Positions 37,498 to 46,667 of a DNA stretch of 64,000 nt are shown here, piece after piece. A model generated the notes under the pieces. That model worked only from the letters and a program-made list of their open reading frames with translations. It was not told where the DNA came from and searched no databases. The DNA is from Tiliqua scincoides (lineage: Eukaryota; Chordata; Lepidosauria; Squamata; Scincidae). The stretch lies in assembly GCF_035046505.1 (NCBI RefSeq), contig NC_089821.1, positions 196,006,377 to 196,070,376 of the forward strand. Direction: 5' to 3'. Numbering within the stretch: position 1 is the stretch's first letter; every line of letters begins with the position of its first letter. Made by a program: the position numbers and the translations under genes.

Positions 37498-40400
37498 CCG
37501 CTGGACCCGGTTATGCTTCTAAAATATTCTGTCTGAAAAGGGTGTATTGCTTTCTACTCTGCAGTGTTAATTTCTGTGAACATGAAGAATGTGCAGAAGC
37601 TCTAAGAGGACTAGGGCGTTCAATACATGTCTACTACATTTTGGAAGGAGAGCAAGAGTGAGAGACTTCTTAAATTACAGCATTAAATTCAGTATCTTGA
37701 GGCCTCCCTTTAATCTTCCTCTGTGTACCCATGATATATTTTGAACGTTTAAAATTCCACAGGCATGTATATTTAAGATGTATATTTATTTTTGATAATA
37801 TACATCTTATTTGGAGATCCATGAACTTTGGCTGGTCCTGGTAGCCAACCATTGTTTCCAGTAACCAAGGAAGGCATAGTTACCTCACTTCCTCCTCCAC
37901 AGAAGCAAAATAAGGAAGTCTCTCTTTGTCCCCATTGCTAGCAGGGTTTTTTATAGGGCAATATCAAAGAGAGTGTGTGTGTTCGTGGAGCAGTATCTTC
38001 CTTCTAACCCAGCACAATTCCTCCTGATACCACTTTCAAACAGGCATTCTCTGCCTTCCTATGTTTAACCAGTAGAAATATCTGGATACCACTGGCATCC
38101 AGCCAGTGGCTGGGCCCCCTGCTCTTGTTTCTCTTTACTGTCTAGAAATGGCTCTTGCTTTTCTTTTTCTAGATTTCTTCAAAGGCCCCACCGTGCCCAG
38201 TGTTCGCTTGGCAGGTTTAGAACATGTTCTTCATTTCACAGCTATCGATGATCGAATCTACTTGAGGAGTTACAAGTAAGTCTCTGGTTTCATGTAGTAT
38301 ATCCATACTAAGTAACAGCCCAATCCTGTCCTCTCCCCCCTCCCCGGTGCAGCCATGCCAAAAACGGACACACTGTATCCAGTGGGGGGGGGATGGGGGA
38401 AGGTGCAGATTGGGACACTTCAGCAGGGAAAGGGGATTTAAATCCCCTTACACCTGTGTAAGCCTCCCTTTCTGCAGTGGGTCTCCTCAATCCTGATATT
38501 CTCAAACCCCTGGAGCTATCTGTGAGGCTATCCTGAGCTGTAAGCAGTACAGAAGGGTCTATTTGAGTTAGTTTGAGGAAGATAAAAGTCAAAGTGCTTG
38601 CGGTAGATGACGTGCATGACCATGGGTCTGCAATTGAGCTGTTAAAGTGAAAGCTGGTCGGGCTGATTGAGGATCTGAAAGACTAGGCTGAAGCGCAAAC
38701 ACTGTGACTAGGTGGCAGTGGTGTGGGCCTGTAGCTGTGCTACTGTGACATGGTAGCACCCGTACAAAGGACTGTGAGGCACAAACGTAAATAGAATTTA
38801 AGCCAAATGGAGTTGGGCATAATGGTAAGGCAGCTGGTGGTTGTTTTGGACAGTTAGCAAGGCATGCAAAAAAGAGGATATTCTGGGAAAGGTGAAACTT
38901 GAGTAATTTCAGATTTTATACAATTGGTGGCTGAAGAATGGGAGTTCCTTCAAGGTTTTTCAACACCACAAATGGAACCCATTAAATTTCATTTGGAGAG
39001 GCAGCACTTTGAGTGGAGAACTTTTATGACCTCGATGGACTGGTGGCAACAGGAGGAGTCCCAACTAAGGTAGTTTCATCAAATGGAGATTTGTTGTCTG
39101 AGAAAGATATTTGGTTGAAACAACGAAATAAGCCAAAGGAAGATGAAAGTAGGAGTAATGTTAATGAAACTTCACCTCAAGAGGAAGTGATAACATTGAG
39201 GCAGTTGGTGTATATGCAAGCCCACATGATGGCATAACAGCAAAAGCTTTTGGAAAGAGATTTAGAAGAAAGAAAAGCAATTAGGGAGTTGCCAGTACAG
39301 TTGGAAAGAAAGAGACAATCTGTGGTGGATGTTGGGAGTTTACCTAAATGGACTCCAGGTGTAGATGCCTCTGATTTTTTGTTTGTTTTTGAACAGAGCA
39401 TGAAGACAAACAATGTAATTGAAGCACAGTCTTTGAATTCTCAAATTCAGAATAAAGTTGCTTTAAGTATCTAGGCAGCATTGCCTGAGAATGGAACATG
39501 CCAGCTTTTAAAAGAAACTGTACTGAGACACTTCTCTGTTACTCCAGAAGGTTTGTGTAGACAGTTTAGACAGTTGCCAAAAAAAATCCTGCAGATTCGT
39601 TATCAGAATTTTTGGCACAACTAGAACGTGAAAGATTTATGGATTCAAGCAATGGAAATATAGCATTTACGAAAGAGGAGATCTTAGATTTAATTCTTGG
39701 AGAACAATTTTATGCAAGGCTGAATCCAGAACTAACAGCAATAATTAAGGATCAGAGGCCAAAAACTACAAGGGACACAGCCAGAGTGGGGGATGAAATA
39801 ATTTCTCGAAGATACACAGAATCTGCTACCCAAAAACGTTTCAGAGAGGGTGGAGATCAGGAGAGTGAAAGAATTAGGCATGGGGTAGGTTATAGGGGTT
39901 TAGAAGAGAAACAACCTTGGCCACCCCCTGAGGAGAGTAGAGATTATGGGCACAATCCTAACCAGGTCTACTCAGAAGTAAGTTCTATAACCCCTGCTAA
40001 TTGGGTAAGAGGCACTTTTTCAAGTGGGTGCTCCTTTTTTAAGCAGGGGGAGAGTAACTGGCCCACCTCACCCCAGCACTGTCTGTTCTAGTGGCTGTCT
40101 GCTGGTATGCATTTGCATCTTTTTAGATTGTGAGCCTTTTTGGGATAGGGAGCCATTTAGTTATTTGATTTTTCTCTGTAAACCGCTTTGTGAACTTTTA
40201 GTTGAAAAGCAGTATATAAATACTATTGTTAATAATAATAATAATAATAAATATTTTGTTCAGTGGGGTTTACTCTCAGGAAAGTGTGGTTAGGATTGCA
40301 GCCTTTGACAACTATTTTCAACCAGTGTGCCATGAGTGGTCTGCAGTTGTGCCGTGGAGTTTGGCGTGGGTCATTTGTTAGTTGGGCTAATGGGGGATGT

Positions 40401-43400
40401 GAGCCACCACCAGCAAAGCGGTGAGCTTTGTCAATTGTAAAAAAAAAACTGATGGTGTGCCTTGACAATTTTAGCACCTTGTCAGTTTTTCAAGTGTCAA
40501 CCTTGAAAAAGGTTGAAAATCACTGGATTATGGTAAACTATATGAGAAGGGTATGACAAGTTCTAAAGGGAAGGAGCAGTCACCTGGATGGGAGATATTG
40601 GAAAAACGAACTTGCTTCAATTATTGGGAAGTGGGATGTATAAAAAAAAGAGTGACTGAAGACTAAATTCAGAGAAGCTAAAGACCAAATAACAGAGGAG
40701 CCAGGGAAAGCCCTCAGCCAAGGGCATTAGTCTCTTGCAGAGTATAGGATCAGGGTACTGACAAGCAGGGTTCCACAATTTCACTTGCCATGACAAGAGT
40801 TGCTCTCTGTTAAGCATGACAAACTCCAGCCTTCCTATCAACTTTGTAGCTGTTTGAAGGGCAGAAAGTAGGGATTGTCCTTCAGTCATACCATGGTTTT
40901 ACTGCCCTACCTGGCAGTAAAGAAATGGGAAGGCTGGGAAGAAATCTGGAGGTTGTTTGGCAGCTGTGTTTGCAAGGCACTTTGAGTATCTTGGGAATAC
41001 AAAAGTCAAATGGACAAACATCTACCCCTTCCAGCTTCAGAAGAGACAAGGGTGGCAGGACTTTATTTGGTTGCTGTACCTATGAATTCCTTAGGGCACT
41101 TTGCCATTGCAGTAGCCAAATAGACAATTCCAACCCACCTCTTCCAGCTCCAAGCTCAAGAGGTATGCTAGGATCAGTCTGTTCTCTTCCCCTACCAGTC
41201 TGAAGCAGGTTATTGTCCCTGATTTTGTGATGCATTTTGAGGCACAGTGTAGCATCACTGGCAAGATTCTTGGGTCCCTTATGGGAGGGACACAGTCCTG
41301 GAAACTACATACTTTTGGTTAACCACTTAGAGTCAACATTTGTTCAGTGCTCATAAGTTATGCTCATCTGTACTCAGTATTGTAATAGAATAGCTCTCTT
41401 AATTCCACAAATAAAAGAGCATGTATTACATCCTCTCTCATACTGGAAGGGAGCTCCAGACAACACAAAACTCTCCATGTTTACAGCAGATACACACGTC
41501 TAAGAAAATGAGATTGTCCAGCCATCTCCTAGGAGTCTAGCATTTCAGAATGCCAATGGAGGTTTGCCATGAACTCTGAATGTCTGATGAGACAAGAACT
41601 GGAATTCCATCCCAGATGACTCACTTTTTCCTCTCCTCTTTCAGAGTATTGTTGAAGAAATCTGGTTGCAAAATTCCAAGGATTGAACTTGAAGACATGG
41701 GGCCCTCACTAGATTTGGTGATAAGGAGAACACATTTGGCCTCAGATGATCTTTTTAAGTTATCTCTAAAGCAGCCTAAAGCTCTCAAGGTATGTAAGCG
41801 AATTGTTAAAAAACAAAAAAGACATGTGGATTCTTTGCCTTCCAAATTGGTTCTTAATGTAAAGACAAAAGCAGCATTTGATATATTTTTTTCACACACT
41901 TTTTAGCAAAACCATGTAGTCTTTCACTTTATCCATCAGTATAAATAGTATCATTTTTCCTATCATCTTTACCCTCATACTTCTTGATTCCTTGACATCA
42001 AAGATTTTCTCAAATCTCAGTTATTGGTAGGTCTAGAGCAGGTTTTTGGCAGGAGGTTCACATCATCTCTCTGACACTGTGTCGGGGACCAGGAAAAAAA
42101 ACTTAACGTACATTTCAAATTTGAATAAATTTACGTAAATAAATACATTAGAGATGGAACTTATATGAATGAATTAAGGGCTTGCAATAGCTCAAGGCCT
42201 ATAAAAGGCCTTGCACAAAGCAAGGCTGACCTTTCCTTTGCTGCCATTGCTGCATCACAGATGTAAAACAGCAAGCAGTGGAGGGAGCCCTCATCCCACA
42301 GCTCACACAAGAGGTCAAACAGTTGGCCATCACACTGAGAGCCATTGCATCAGGCCAGCACAAACTCCAGTAAGTCTCTGGAGGGTTAGCGCTCATTGGA
42401 GACTGGGGGCTCCCAGTGGGCCAGATTGGGAGTCTTTGAAAGCTGCAAGTGGCCCCAGGTTTGGGCACCCCTGGTCTAGAGCATAGGAAGCTGCTTTATA
42501 CTGAGTCAGACCTTTGGGCCCTCAAGCTCAGTATTGTTGGCATCGACTGGCCGTGACTCTGTAAGGTTTCAGATAATTTTTCTCTACCTTTAAGATGCCA
42601 GAGATTGAGCCTGACATGTGCTCTGCCACTGAGCGATGGTGCCTCCCTAAGCTTGTTCACATTCTAATTTCATTGGGATTCTTTAAGCGCTACCTTAATT
42701 TATTGTTGTTAATGATGTTTGGTGCCACTGGTGTTGAATTATAGATGGTTTTAGGTGATAGGGTAAAGAATTGACCTGGTGTTGAAAGATTTAACCTTTG
42801 CTGTAACTCACAAATCAATTATTGTGAAGTTTTTCCCAAATTAAACTTTACACTTAAACAGAGCTTTAGTGCAGTTCTCCCAGGTCAGCGGCTTGAGAGT
42901 CACACCTTTTTATTTCTCCTGTTTTTTGGAACTGTGGCTTAGTGCAGATGTAATGCTAAATCATGATTGTGTACTCTGAATAAACCTAAGAGAGCTGTGG
43001 GTTTGCATGCGCTCTCCCTCTTCTTACATGTGAGAAGACAATGGACACTTTTGCTTTCACTTTGTTACAAACTGCAGATTTGCATTATATACATACTTGG
43101 GGAACTGCAGTCTCATGAGCAGGAAAGGAAGAGGATGGTTGGCCATGAGCCTATTTTAGGCTTCTTCACATACAGTTGTTTCCTAAGTTTGCATGCAACA
43201 CAGCTCCATTGCCAAAAGTTCCTTCCACTTGCAGTAGGAGCATTGCAGTCTCACAAGGACTCCTTGCATGAGGGGAAGGAACTTTTGATGATGAAACTCT
43301 GCTCTCTGCAAACTTAGGAAACAACCCTTTTTAAAACATGGTTTCGCTGTCTGTCCGAACCTGACCTTTCTCTTTAATTTGAAGTTTGTATGCAGTTGCT

Positions 43401-43668
43401 TTTTAAACTGTAGTAGATGTAGATTTTTAAAATAACCATTAAGGTACACATGAATACTATGCAAATACTAGTTTTGCTTTCTTATTTCTAGCCAAAGAAG
43501 AAGAAAAATATCTCCCATGATGTCTTTGGTACAAAATATGGACGTGTCCACATGCAGAAACAGGATCTGGATAAATTGCAGACTAGAAAAATGAAAGGTT
43601 TAAAGAAAAGACCAGCTGAAAAAAAGGCAGAAGATGAGCACAGCCCAAAGAAAACCAAATTAGCATGA
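19658..43668 (+). CDS. RPF2: Ribosome production factor 2 homolog (complete, ten coding exons)
   Basis: RPF2 is a nucleolar Brix-domain protein that with RRS1 brings the 5S RNP (5S rRNA, uL18, uL5) into pre-60S ribosomes. Exons are 19658-19680, 23062-23194, 27012-27049, 29103-29142, 30274-30355, 31735-31811, 33913-34012, 38173-38275, 41645-41789 and 43492-43668; every junction is GT-AG, phases agree, and 918 bases give 305 aa (human 306). The N-terminus MEALDRVVKPKTKRAKRF is basic. The Brix domain follows with NNLIIGRMYDYHVLDMVELG, PEGTKPMLIFAGDAFD, GPTVPSVRLAGLEHVLHF and SGCKIPRIELEDMGPSLDL. The C-terminus is lysine-rich (PKKKKNISHD, KGLKKRPAEKK). Start choice follows the human protein. Introns carry a CR1, an antisense LINE, SINEs, hATs, an LTR-element fossil and a (GT)25 run, yet the coding exons show no break. 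Confidence 0.97.
20071..20166 (-). repeat. Palindromic MITE copy in RPF2 intron 1
   Basis: ccatacttacatgggagtaa ... ggaacttacttctgcataga, then cataggcttgg. It is moderately diverged. Confidence 0.7.
20279..20371 (-). repeat. Palindromic MITE copy in RPF2 intron 1
   Basis: ggctgcagtcctatgcacac ... gactgacttctgagtagtaa, then tgcataggattgg. Both ends are intact. Confidence 0.8.
21072..21434. mobile_element. hAT-type element, CAGTGGTTCTCAAACT family, RPF2 intron 1
   Basis: cagtagtttccaaacttttt opens it and ccatttgggaaccactg closes it. The 8-bp duplication cactagat is perfect (21064-21071 and 21435-21442). Confidence 0.85.
21969..22001. repeat. Perfect 14-bp hairpin
   Basis: atggtgtggagatt and its exact reverse complement are separated by tgtgg. 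A third partial copy of the arm (ggtgtgga) follows at about 22008. Confidence 0.8.
22538..22629 (-). repeat. Palindromic MITE copy in RPF2 intron 1
   Basis: ggctacaattttatccacac, then ttacctgggg, and taacttctgagtagacgtac followed by ataggattgg. An older, diverged copy lies just upstream at about 22304-22380. Confidence 0.7.
22741..22815 (-). repeat. Partial palindromic MITE copy
   Basis: gcagttctgtacatgcttcc ... gagcttacttctgagcaaat. The ends are diverged. Confidence 0.6.
23385..23549 (+). repeat. Two adjacent palindromic MITE copies after RPF2 exon 2
   Basis: A diverged inverted copy (attaaatcctgttaagttta ... tgcttatttctacataagca) is followed at 23458-23549 by a better plus copy, atgcttactcaaaagtaaat ... 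gagtttactcccaagtaagt then aggattgcag. Confidence 0.65.
23961..24132. mobile_element. MITE, GGGCCCAATCC family, RPF2 intron 2
   Basis: It starts ggcccaatcctatccaactt and ends ttggataggattgggcc. The body shares ggtaagggaacaaacattcc with sister copies. No clear 3-bp duplication remains. Confidence 0.65.
24455..26317 (+). mobile_element. CR1 LINE, 5'-truncated, long open reverse transcriptase frame
   Basis: One frame of 543 codons (24494-26125) spans most of the CR1 ORF2 reverse transcriptase; the endonuclease part and ORF1 are absent. Motifs in order: KSPGPDGIHP (54-63), NYRPVSLTS (113-121), HGFCEGKSC (150-158), YLDFQKAFD with catalytic Asp185 (183-191), GVPQGSVLGP (241-250) and FADD (271-274). 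The 3' UTR ends with gatacaggaagctggactag and TTCTTATG units. The ATG is just the first in the truncated frame. The open frame means a fairly recent insertion. It lies in RPF2 intron 2, sense to the gene. Confidence 0.93.
26727..26915 (+). mobile_element. tRNA-derived SINE, RPF2 intron 2
   Basis: An A-box-like tagctcagtgg (26741-26751) and a B-box-like ggttcaatttc (26784-26794) mark a tRNA head. The body continues to gactgatggacaagtggtgt and gattcag, resembling the CR1 3' end. It is a SINE, not a tRNA gene, because no cloverleaf closes. Confidence 0.75.
30558..31114. mobile_element. Large MITE with GGGCGCAATCCTA ends, RPF2 intron 5
   Basis: gggcgcaatcctaactgcgc at the left is inverted at the right as gcaggataggattgcgc. 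The body is GC-rich, with paired arms such as ctccgcgccagcttcctccc and a 3' half containing ggtaaggggaaatgtttccc. TCA flanks the ends if two bases are allowed. A related truncated copy starts at 61967. Frames inside are composition shadows. Confidence 0.6.
31864..33353 (-). mobile_element. 5'-truncated non-LTR retrotransposon (not CR1), antisense in RPF2 intron 6
   Basis: A perfect 16-bp target duplication catccattagttgttg flanks it (31848-31863 and 33354-33369). On the minus strand one frame (33360 to 32725) has reverse transcriptase motifs GVKQGCILAPLLFNLFMNDL and LLYADDMALI. The next frame (32728 to 32027) overlaps it by 4 bases, a frameshift, and holds a Cys/His cluster (RLCLCDLNHVESVEHILLFC) typical of LINE C-termini. 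The 3' end reads tatgccaataaaggttacaa. The clade is uncertain; R4-like or another endonuclease-type LINE is possible. The intact duplication argues for youth. Confidence 0.85.
37446..37495. repeat. (GT)25 microsatellite, RPF2 intron 7
   Basis: Twenty-five uninterrupted GT units, about 0.7 kb before exon 8. Confidence 0.95.
38316..38505. repeat. Fragment related to GGGC..AATCCTA MITEs
   Basis: cagcccaatcctgtcctctc followed by ggtgcagccatgcc resembles the GGGCCCAATCC family start. The right end is not recognisable. It begins about 40 bp after RPF2 exon 8. Confidence 0.35.
39950..40525. mobile_element. Nested DNA-transposon block inserted in the LTR fossil
   Basis: An 8-bp duplication gattatgg (39942-39949 and 40526-40533) brackets the block. 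It contains a palindromic MITE (39948-40303), itself split by a retroposon, and a hAT-like part (about 40307-40525) ending aaaggttgaaaatcactg. The left hAT terminus is not separable from the MITE. Confidence 0.6.
39989..40256 (+). mobile_element. (AAT)n-tailed retroposon inside a palindromic MITE
   Basis: ggagagtaactggcccacct ... taaaccgctttgtgaacttt, agcagtatataaatac and an (AAT)n tail at 40231-40252. The same family lies inverted at 52.83-53.09 kb. The MITE halves on either side read agaagtaagttctat and ttcagtggggtttactctca. Confidence 0.65.
42039..42473 (+). mobile_element. hAT-type element, CAGGGGTGTCCAAA family, RPF2 intron 9
   Basis: The perfect 8-bp duplication gtctagag lies at 42031-42038 and 42474-42481. 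The left terminus has lost part of its inverted repeat (caggtttttggcaggag), while the right end tttgggcacccctg is intact. The interior matches 7.13 kb. Confidence 0.85.
42482..42653 (-). mobile_element. tRNA-derived SINE, minus strand, abutting the hAT copy
   Basis: On the minus strand it has cgctcagtggcagagcacat (A box) and caggctcaatctctggcatc (B box region), then a CR1-like tail, ggtctgactcagtataaagc and agcttcctatg. It is the same family as 26.73 kb. Confidence 0.7.
43175..43325. repeat. 151-bp palindromic fold-back repeat, RPF2 intron 9
   Basis: gttgtttcctaagtttgc at the left is exactly inverted at the right end, and the inner part (caaaagttccttcc with ggaaggaacttttg) is inverted too. 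Both strands encode near-identical short peptides in the arms, as expected for a palindrome. It lies 166 bp before exon 10. Confidence 0.8.
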
Positions 43669-43823
43669 TAGGCTGGAAATGGATTGAGCACTCAAGTTGG
43701 CTGCTGCTTTGATTTTTACATTTAAAAGTTAATTCCTTTAACTCCTTTAAATGACTGAAATAGTCTTTTTGTTTTCAAGCAGACTAAATATTCTCTTTCC
43801 TAAGCTCAGGATAGTTTTAACGA

Positions 43824-43829
43824 ATTAAA
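43824..43829 (+). terminator. RPF2 poly(A) signal candidate ATTAAA
   Basis: The first strong hexamer variant, 155 bases after the RPF2 stop codon. The short 3' UTR fits the gene. A T-rich run (tttcttttttgtt) follows at about 43860. Confidence 0.45.
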
Positions 43830-43839
43830 CGAATGCATA

Positions 43840-44439
43840 TTGCTCAACTTGGTTTGGGCTTTCTTTTTTGTTACCACCTGGAACGTGCAATTTCTACTGT
43901 ATCTTTCAAACATTCTGGATGGTTTGCCCTCCACTATGCTCTGTCCCTCAATCCTTCTTCTCTTTAATTTTCCACAATCTGCTATTTGTTTACAAAACAT
44001 TGTCACCAACATGAGTTAATACATTTGTACTTTGGATAATGGGGAAAAAAATTACTGGATATTTATCTTGGCGAAAACTATGCCATACAATATTTTCGTT
44101 AGAAAAAATGCAGGATGCTTATTCCAAGTGCTTTTCCATTTTATTAATTTTTTTTAATGGGATCAGGGATTTTGGGCAGAACTGGTTCAAGGATATTACA
44201 CTGAACAAAAACAAGGTGGTGTTTGGTCTTCCCTCCCCTGAGACTGTGGGCTGTGTGTTTTTGGGAATCTGCATTTGTCTACCTGTTTAGAATTTCTTGT
44301 TCTGAGTTTAAAGAGAATCATGAGCATGTATTTACATTAAGAATTCTTTTCTTTCAACCACAAAAAAAATCACAATGTAAGCAAGGAAAGTGATTATTTT
44401 GGGATTAGTGATCACGTATGTTAGCTATGTAATGTGGGG
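43840..44439. other. Spacer downstream of RPF2
   Basis: No gene, RNA or repeat family was recognised. Confidence 0.4.
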
Positions 44440-44545
44440 GCAACAGGAAGTTCAAGGGGCCCCATTGGTAAGATGGATAGTTTTCCATGACAATTGTAAA
44501 GTATAAGTGTTAATTGTGTTGTGTTGATATGCCAATAAAGGTTTC

Positions 44546-44595
<50 letters not shown>
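44440..44595 (+). mobile_element. LINE 3' tail with (GAAA)n run
   Basis: gttgatatgccaataaaggt matches the 3' end of the minus-strand LINE at 31.86 kb, followed by (GAAA)n at 44548-44595. It is a strongly 5'-truncated copy. A shorter tail match (tatgccaataaaggt) also occurs at 3712-3726. Confidence 0.6.
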
Positions 44596-44786
44596 GACAG
44601 TTTTCCAATACACATCACTTTCCACTTCTTTGTGTAGAAGAAAGTGCAAAAGTTCATTTTAGATGTTACAGAGAAGTTCAGAAAGTGTGAAGAAGTGTGT
44701 CAATTTCTAGAACATCAGAAACCCTTGGTGAATACTTGCAGATTTTATTTCATGTATATTTCTGGGCATACTCTATTATGCTATAG

Positions 44787-45061
44787 CAGGGGTCTCCAAA
44801 CTTTTTGGCCAGAGGGCCACATCAAATGTCTGGCACGGTTTTAAGGGCTGGAAAAAAAATTAAATATAAAATTTATATAAATAAATTAGAGATAGAACTT
44901 AGATGTGTGAATAAATGAATGAATGGGCTCATTCATTCAACCTCTCTGGCCCTTAGAACACCCTCCAGATGCAACCAGAGCATAATTCCAGTCATGTTTG
45001 GCAAAGTGGGTCAGGGGCTTTCAGGGAACAAGGTCCCCAGGCCGCGGTTTGAAGACCCCTG
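44787..45061. mobile_element. hAT-type element, CAGGGGTCTCCAAACT ends
   Basis: caggggtctccaaacttttt opens it and ggtttgaagacccctg closes it. The duplication tgctatag is perfect at 44779-44786 and 45062-45069. The next hAT starts immediately after the second copy. Confidence 0.85.
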
Positions 45062-45069
45062 TGCTATAG

Positions 45070-46659
45070 CAGTGTTTCTCAAACTGTGGGTTGGGACCCA
45101 CTAGGTGGATCACGAGCCAATTTCAGGTAGGTCCACATTCATTTAAATATTTTATTTTTAATATATTAGACTTGATGCTACCATGGCATGTGATTGCAAT
45201 TGGGGAAATGTTACAGACCCATACTTTTAACAAGCTACTATGTATATTCTTTTAACAAGGATAGTAAATGCAGTGGCGTCACTAGGGTTCGCATCACCCA
45301 GTGTGCCTATGCAGTGGGCGGGGCAATACCCCAGGTGGTGGGCGTGATGATGTACCCTCACTCCACCCCCACTGGTTTTTTGTACCATTTGATAAAACAA
45401 AGAACACATTCTGGATGAATTGACGCATTGATTGATATATAACATGATGGTATTATTCTTCCAAATTATGATTTTAGTGATTTTGGTCACTAGTGGTGTC
45501 ACACACACCCCAGGGTGTCACGTTACTAACACCTTATTGCAGCAGTTCTCAAACTTTTAGCACTGGGACTCACTTTTTAGAATGACAGTCTGTCCAAGAC
45601 CCACCAGAAGTGATGTCATGGTGGAAGTGACATCATCAGGCAAATTAAAATAAATAAGTATAAATAATTAAAGTAAAACAAATAATTAAATAAGCAGAAG
45701 CCAGCCCTGGTCCACCACGTGAATTTCCTCTGTAGCCAGCCTGCAATAACACCCCCCCCCAAAAAAAACCATTAAGGTTTTCAGCCCTACCCAGTGCCCA
45801 GTTCAATTTAAGAACTTCTGTTTAAACCAGATCACTGTCAGGATCCACCTGGCTTTGCAAGTCTCAAAAAAGTTAAACTTATCAGCTGAAGCCTCTGTTT
45901 TGATCCTTTTTAGTGTGGGGGGGCTGCCTTCTGGAGCATTTGTTGACCTCTGGTTCCATCAGATCAGGACCATTCTGGTGGCTTCTCATTCCCCTTTGCC
46001 TGGCCTGACCACCAGCAGAGGCACGTTTCCTTACTCGTGAGTAAACACGACCATGAGGCTTAGTTTTGCTTTCCATAGGGCTCAATACATTCATCTGTTT
46101 GGAGGGAGGGGCTTGCTTCTCAGGTGTTTTTGGGGGCTGCATTCATTGGATCAGGACCATTCTGGTGTTGTTGGATTCCTCTCAGCCTGCCCTTTCCAAC
46201 AGACTAAGGCAAGTTCGCCTACTCGTGAGTAAACGCGCAATACTACTCACTTTCCATAGGGATCCATGCATTTTTTGTTCTCCAGTTTTTTGGCCATAAC
46301 TTTTGATAGAAAGGAGATAATTCACTCTGGTTTTTTGCATTGCATTCCACTCGAAATTCCACATCCAACGGTATATAATATGATGGGGTTACTTCTAACC
46401 ACCATGATTTTAGCATGTCACCCCCCAGTGCGTGTCACCCCTCCAGCGTGCATCACCTGTTGCGGCCCCGCACCCCCCCCAGCGATGCCACTGGTAAATG
46501 GAACTTACCCGGGGTAAGTGTGGGTAGGATTGCAGCCTAGGATTGTTAAAAATATTCCTGCTTTATTATGTCACTTCCAGTCATGACATCACTTCCGGTG
46601 GGTCCTGACATTCTCATTCTAAAAAGTGGGTCCTGATTCTAAATGTGTGAGAACCAGTG
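45070..46659. mobile_element. hAT-type element (CAGTGGTTCTCAAACT family) split by a second element
   Basis: cagtgtttctcaaactgtgg opens it and gtgagaaccagtg closes it. The duplication tgctatag lies at 45062-45069 and 46660-46667. The body includes an embedded palindromic MITE half (ggtaagtgtgggtaggattg) found in sister copies. A 1.2-kb element interrupts it. Confidence 0.8.
45271..46493. mobile_element. hAT-like element CAGTGGCGTCACTAGGG nested in the previous hAT
   Basis: cagtggcgtcactaggg at the left and agcgatgccactg at the right are inverted. Flanks agtaaatg and gtaaatgg match with one base shifted. The interior has two diverged copies of a ~200-bp block (gatcaggaccattctggtg ... tactcgtgagtaaac ... 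tttccataggg) and a fragment of a CAGTGGTTCTCAAACT element near 45540-45680. Confidence 0.7.
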
Positions 46660-46667
46660 TGCTATAG

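Larger units (their letters stand above)
39010..40690 (+). mobile_element. Fossil LTR-retrotransposon gag region (Ty3/Gypsy, Gmr1-like)
   Basis: Broken frames here resemble a gag with a SCAN-like capsid domain and, toward 40.6 kb, a zinc-knuckle-like region; this suggests a Gmr1-type Gypsy element. No LTRs, protease or polymerase are recognisable nearby. The frame has several breaks, and a block of DNA transposons (39950-40525) has inserted into it. It is an old, non-functional relic inside RPF2 intron 8, sense to the gene. Confidence 0.55.

Noticed and set aside
37416-37661. 81-codon frame with a Cys-Val repeat
   Set aside because: It is the (GT)25 microsatellite translated, in RPF2 intron 7.
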